DNA of 64,000 nt from positions 1 to 64,000 of the forward strand of contig JNDT01002355.1 of assembly GCA_000697055.1 (NCBI GenBank), written 5' to 3'. The DNA comes from Saksenaea vasiformis B4078 (taxonomy: Eukaryota; Mucoromycota; Mucoromycetes; Mucorales; Saksenaeaceae). Position numbers and translations under genes: made by a program. The notes under the pieces were generated by a model. It was not told the origin of the DNA. It saw nothing but the letters and a program-made list of their open reading frames with translations, and did not search any database. Positions within the stretch are counted from its first letter, which is position 1; the number at the start of each line of letters is the position of its first letter. Positions 60,913 through 64,000 of this stretch are shown here, piece by piece.

Positions 60913-61386
60913 GTACTGTGTATTGAATGCCATTTTACGCTACTCTAAATAAATAATGCGTCCATCAAGAGCCAAGCTTACGCTAAGGAGAAAATCAAGT
61001 ATGCGGTCATTAATATAGAATTGGCAACGAGATCATACGTTTACTTACATCAACTTGGCCCTCGGTGGACGCATAATTTATTGGAGCAGCATAAAATTGC
61101 ATTCGCGGCTAGTGAATGAACGACGTTTTGATGCCTTTTTACTTATTCCCGAAGGGCACTCCTACCCGCTGGTAGGGGCCTGCCCCGCACCTTGACCGGT
61201 GGGGACGGCGAGATGGGATGGGCACCGCCGAAGCCGGCTTTGATTTTCAACGACGGTATTCTGAACAATAGACCAAAAGATATGGGTAACCCTGTATGTA
61301 TAGTCAATCCCAGGACGTGCCGTGGATGTAATAGAGAAAACAGAGGCAAAGAAAAAAAAAATTGGATTCGTGCGTCCCTTTAAATA
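60913..61386 (-). repeat. Dispersed structured repeat, copy 2
   Basis: Minus-strand element with the same order as copy 1. GTATTTAAAGGG opens it near 61386. A 68-codon frame opened by TTG follows (61349-61143), which shares VLGLTIHTG, VRG.PL..GRSALR and the PLFSLLH start with copy 1. The GC hairpin has inner arms 61161-61166 and 61171-61176 and outer arms 61154-61158 and 61181-61185. The long inverted repeat is 60958-60977 with 61053-61072. A GTAAGT to CTCCTTAG intron-like segment lies between the arms. The end reads TTCAATACACAGTA. Here the first GTAAGT has become ATAAGT. Confidence 0.82.
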
Positions 61387-61752
61387 CTGTCACTTTACAC
61401 ATTCCGATTGGCATGTTGGGGAATGTGTTACGATGAACCAGCGCATACGCTTCTGGTTTGGTGTGGAAGTGTTTACTTCTCTACGCGAAGGTTCACAGAT
61501 ACCGGACGCAAGATTGATTTGGCACGAATGCAAAGTAATATTTAGATGAAACAAATCTATGTAAGTTCATAAGAAAGAAAGATAGAAGAATTAGATGAAG
61601 TTAATCCAAGAGAGAGAATCTGACACTTTCGAAAGAAGCGAAAATCTGGAACGGTGATAGATATTGTCTCATCAATTACTGCTTATTGAATGTGATATTA
61701 ATTAATGCAAAATTCAGTACTTTCGGCATTTAGCGATCTTTATCTCTGTATA
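61387..61752. other. Intergenic, no gene seen
   Basis: Flank of repeat copy 2 and 3' side of the Sel1-repeat pseudogene. Confidence 0.45.
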
Positions 61753-62345
61753 TCATGCTGTTCTTCTCAAGTTATCCAACTTTTCTTTACCCTTTGCTTT
61801 TTCGTAGCGTCTCATCTCTTTACTGATGTTTTTTCTTTCATTTCCGTAGATATCTTGAGGTCTCTCTTGCGCCAACGAACTTCCTTTCTCTTTTGCTTTC
61901 TGGTGCCACTCAACTGCTTTGTTGATGTCTCTCTTGTAATATCTGTAAACATCTCCAAGCTGGAACAGCGCGCACTCATTTCCTTGATATGCTGCTTTTT
62001 GGTACCATTCAATTGCTTTGTTAATGTCTAGCTTTTCATATCCATGGATATCTCCAAGGTCGATTAGCGCAACTACAATTCCTCTATCTGCCGCTTTTTG
62101 GTACCATTCGATTGCTTTGTTGATGTCTCGACTCACACCGTGTTCATAATTATACATCCGTCCAAGTCCATGTTGCGCATCTTCATTTCCTTGATCACCT
62201 GCATTTCTGCACTATTCATACGCCTTGGAGTACAATTTGCTCGCTTTCTCCTCGTCCTCCTCCACACCCCGCCCAGACCAATACATCCATCCAAGTTTAT
62301 ATTGTCTAGTTACATTTGATGATAATTTCTCTGTCGAGTTGTACA
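61753..62345 (-). pseudogene. Sel1-repeat protein, partial duplicated copy with nonsense mutation
   Basis: Minus-strand Sel1-like repeats: QYKLGWMYWSGRGVEEDEEK, then SKLYSKAYE, a TAG at 62214-62212, then CRNAGDQGNEDAQHGLGRMY, DINKAIEWYQKAADRGIVVA and two more repeats, ending SKEMRRYEKAKGKEKL. The intact neighbour downstream of 62701 has YSKAYEWCKNAADQGNEDAQ at the same place, so the codon TGG has become TAG. The start and upstream part are missing. Confidence 0.75.
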
Positions 62346-62700
62346 AGGTCATTGAAAAGGATAAGGAGATGTTGTAGTGTCTGTCGTCCTGTTATCGAAA
62401 TGAGCGCTCGAAATGGCGACATCTAAGTTCAGTTAAAGTTCATGTAAGCCAACGTGAAACGCCAGCCGTTCCATTATCCTAAAGTAGAAAGCGGAAGCAT
62501 CTCAGGCATGGAAGGTTCATATGTTGGCGGGTGAACGAGCGATGAGCACAGCAGTATAGACAAAATGCTAAGCACCAACACTGAGGAAAATGCATCTCTT
62601 TCTTTCCTTCCTCAGTTTACATGGCACAGTGCCAGCAACGAGACGGAATCCAGAGACTGCGGAAAATAAAACAGAAAAGAAAAAAAATAAATCAATTCTT
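62346..62700. other. Spacer between the two Sel1-repeat units
   Basis: No gene seen. It contains the 3' flank of the complete Sel1 gene. Confidence 0.5.
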
Positions 62701-64000
62701 TTAATCAATATTGTATCCTTTTCTCTTTAACTCATCAAGTGCTCGCTGCGCCCACCAATTTCCTTGATCCGCTGCTTTCTGGTACCATTCAATTGATTTG
62801 TTGATGTCTTTCTTGCCATCTCTGTAAACATCCCCCATTCTGCATTGCGTATATTGATCTCCTTGATCCGCTGCTTTCTCGTACCATTCAATTGCTTTGT
62901 CGATGTCTTTCTTTACTCCATATCCCCAATAATACATCCTTCCAAGCGTGTATTGCGCATCTTCATTTCCTTGATCCGCCGCTTTTTGGTACCATTCAAT
63001 TGCTTTGTCGATGTCTTTTTTTACTCCAGATCCCGTATAATACATATGTCCAAGTGTGTATTGCGCATCTTCATTTCCCTGATCAGCTGCATTTTTGCAC
63101 CATTCATACGCCTTGGAGTACAATTCCTCTGCTTTCTCAATGTCCCTCTCAACGCCATATCCCCGCTCATACAGATTTCCAAGATTATATTGTCCAATTC
63201 CATGTCCCTGGTCTGCTGCTTTTCCGTACCATTCAGCTGCTTCCTTCCAATTACGATCTACACCTCGTCCGTGATAGTACATTTCACCCAGTCTGGTTTG
63301 TGCTTCACGGCTTCCCCGTTCCGCTGCCTTTTTGTACCACTCGTATGCTTTAACGTAGTCTTTGTCCACACCTATTCCGCGGTAGTACTTCTCGCCAAGG
63401 TTGAATTGCTCCCATTCACTGCTCTGATCAGTCGAATCTTTGCATAGGTTCGTGTCATGTTTGCTGTCTACGTCTGCACTTCTTTCATAACTCCGGGTAT
63501 CTCCACGCTCACCTTCACTTTCGCGATCGTCTCCTTTTTGTATTATGCTGATATGGTCGACCGCACCATTGTCATCAGTATCCTCATCGATGGATATATT
63601 TTCTTCATGTTCTTGATTGTCTGCCTTGTTACTCAGATTGTCGTCTTGCTCCTCTTTGTGCAAACTATCTTCATGACTTGGTAGACTAGTAAAGTCGTCT
63701 GCTGTCTCTTCACCTTCTCGGCTAACAAATTCGTGTTGTATGTTAATGTCGTTGGTATTGCTATCATTATCAGAATCGCCAAATATATCTTTTTGAGGTT
63801 CGTTTTGCAAGTTGTCATGTCCATTATATATGGCTCTGTTGCTGTCTTGTTCCAGAAATTGCAACCGACTCATGTCTTCAACATCGTCTTCCGTACTTTC
63901 ATGGCTTCTGGCACATTGTTTGGATACTTCAGCGGGATTCTCTTCCGCCGCATGCTCAAGCTCATTATCCGAAAATGCTTTGTCATAAACCTCCTCCACT
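62701..64000 (-). CDS. Sel1-repeat (TPR-like) protein, N-terminus beyond the window
   Basis: The frame is open at the right edge (the codon at 63999 is GTG, so the true start lies outside). The first 200 residues are acidic and disordered (many Asp/Glu/Asn/Ser, for example DIFGDSDNDSNTNDINIQHE). Residues 195-425 are six Sel1-like repeats of 36-43 aa, consensus A.Y.LG.MY..G.GV..D..KA.EWY.KAADQG. The third is extended by a SKAYEWCKNAA insert. It ends RALDELKRKGYNID before TAA at 62703-62701. Sel1-repeat proteins are scaffolds, for instance for chitin-synthase activation (Skt5/Chs4) or ER degradation (Hrd3). No flanking domain says which role applies here. Confidence 0.88.
   Translation of the reverse strand, partial: VEEVYDKAFSDNELEHAAEENPAEVSKQCARSHESTEDDVEDMSRLQFLEQDSNRAIYNGHDNLQNEPQKDIFGDSDNDSNTNDINIQHEFVSREGEETADDFTSLPSHEDSLHKEEQDDNLSNKADNQEHEENISIDEDTDDNGAVDHISIIQKGDDRESEGERGDTRSYERSADVDSKHDTNLCKDSTDQSSEWEQFNLGEKYYRGIGVDKDYVKAYEWYKKAAERGSREAQTRLGEMYYHGRGVDRNWKEAAEWYGKAADQGHGIGQYNLGNLYERGYGVERDIEKAEELYSKAYEWCKNAADQGNEDAQYTLGHMYYTGSGVKKDIDKAIEWYQKAADQGNEDAQYTLGRMYYWGYGVKKDIDKAIEWYEKAADQGDQYTQCRMGDVYRDGKKDINKSIEWYQKAADQGNWWAQRALDELKRKGYNID

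Overview
The window is nuclear DNA of a filamentous fungus, most likely an early-diverging zygomycete of the Mucoromycota. The genes are split by many short introns (about 45-90 nt, GT-AG with pyrimidine tracts), and homopolymer runs and microsatellites are common. The genes include a Con7-type regulator, an Ssk1-type response regulator, a zinc-cluster regulator and several decayed Fanzor/TnpB-like loci. No sequence search was run, so the organism is an inference. All exon joins were made by eye from splice signals, frame continuity and remembered family alignments.

Layout. 0-15.3 kb is a dense housekeeping block: Con7-like zinc finger (+), gankyrin/Nas6 (-), a fungal protein of unknown function (-), Ssk1-type regulator (-), dynactin p25 (+) and a secreted subtilase with a PA domain (+). 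15.3-18.4 kb is a decayed island holding repeat copy 1 and a broken resolvase-like gene. 18.5-23.4 kb has a tandem-bromodomain/ankyrin chromatin protein (+) and a Prm10/ThrE-family membrane protein (-). 23.4-33.2 kb is a second decayed island: a broken unknown gene, a 40-bp tandem repeat, a Fanzor pseudogene that still shows all three RuvC motifs, a 38-bp minisatellite, repeat copy 3 and another broken multi-copy-type gene. 33.2-37 kb has a Zn2Cys6 regulator (+) and a small unknown gene (-). 37-40.4 kb is degraded. 40.5-51 kb is gene-rich again: AIG1-type GTPase (+), Tim17-like protein (-), insulinase (-), SmB (+) and ribosomal protein uL5/L11 (-). 51.9-55.8 kb is a long frameshifted gene of a second RuvC/zinc-ribbon type. 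56-60.6 kb has a proteinase-K-like subtilase (-), a small mitochondrial-type protein (-) and an AP180-type clathrin adaptor (-). 60.9-61.4 kb is repeat copy 2. 61.7-64 kb holds a broken Sel1-repeat copy beside a Sel1-repeat gene that runs off the window.

How it fits together. I see no metabolic cluster. The conserved genes act independently in proteasome assembly, osmotic and stress signalling, dynein transport, splicing, translation, endocytosis and chromatin. The main interest is in the islands between them. They hold three diverged copies of a 0.5-0.64 kb repeat with TATA-like ends, two hairpins that look covariant, and an intron-like segment lying exactly in the loop of one hairpin. They also hold remnants of two RuvC-nuclease gene types and of a resolvase-like gene.
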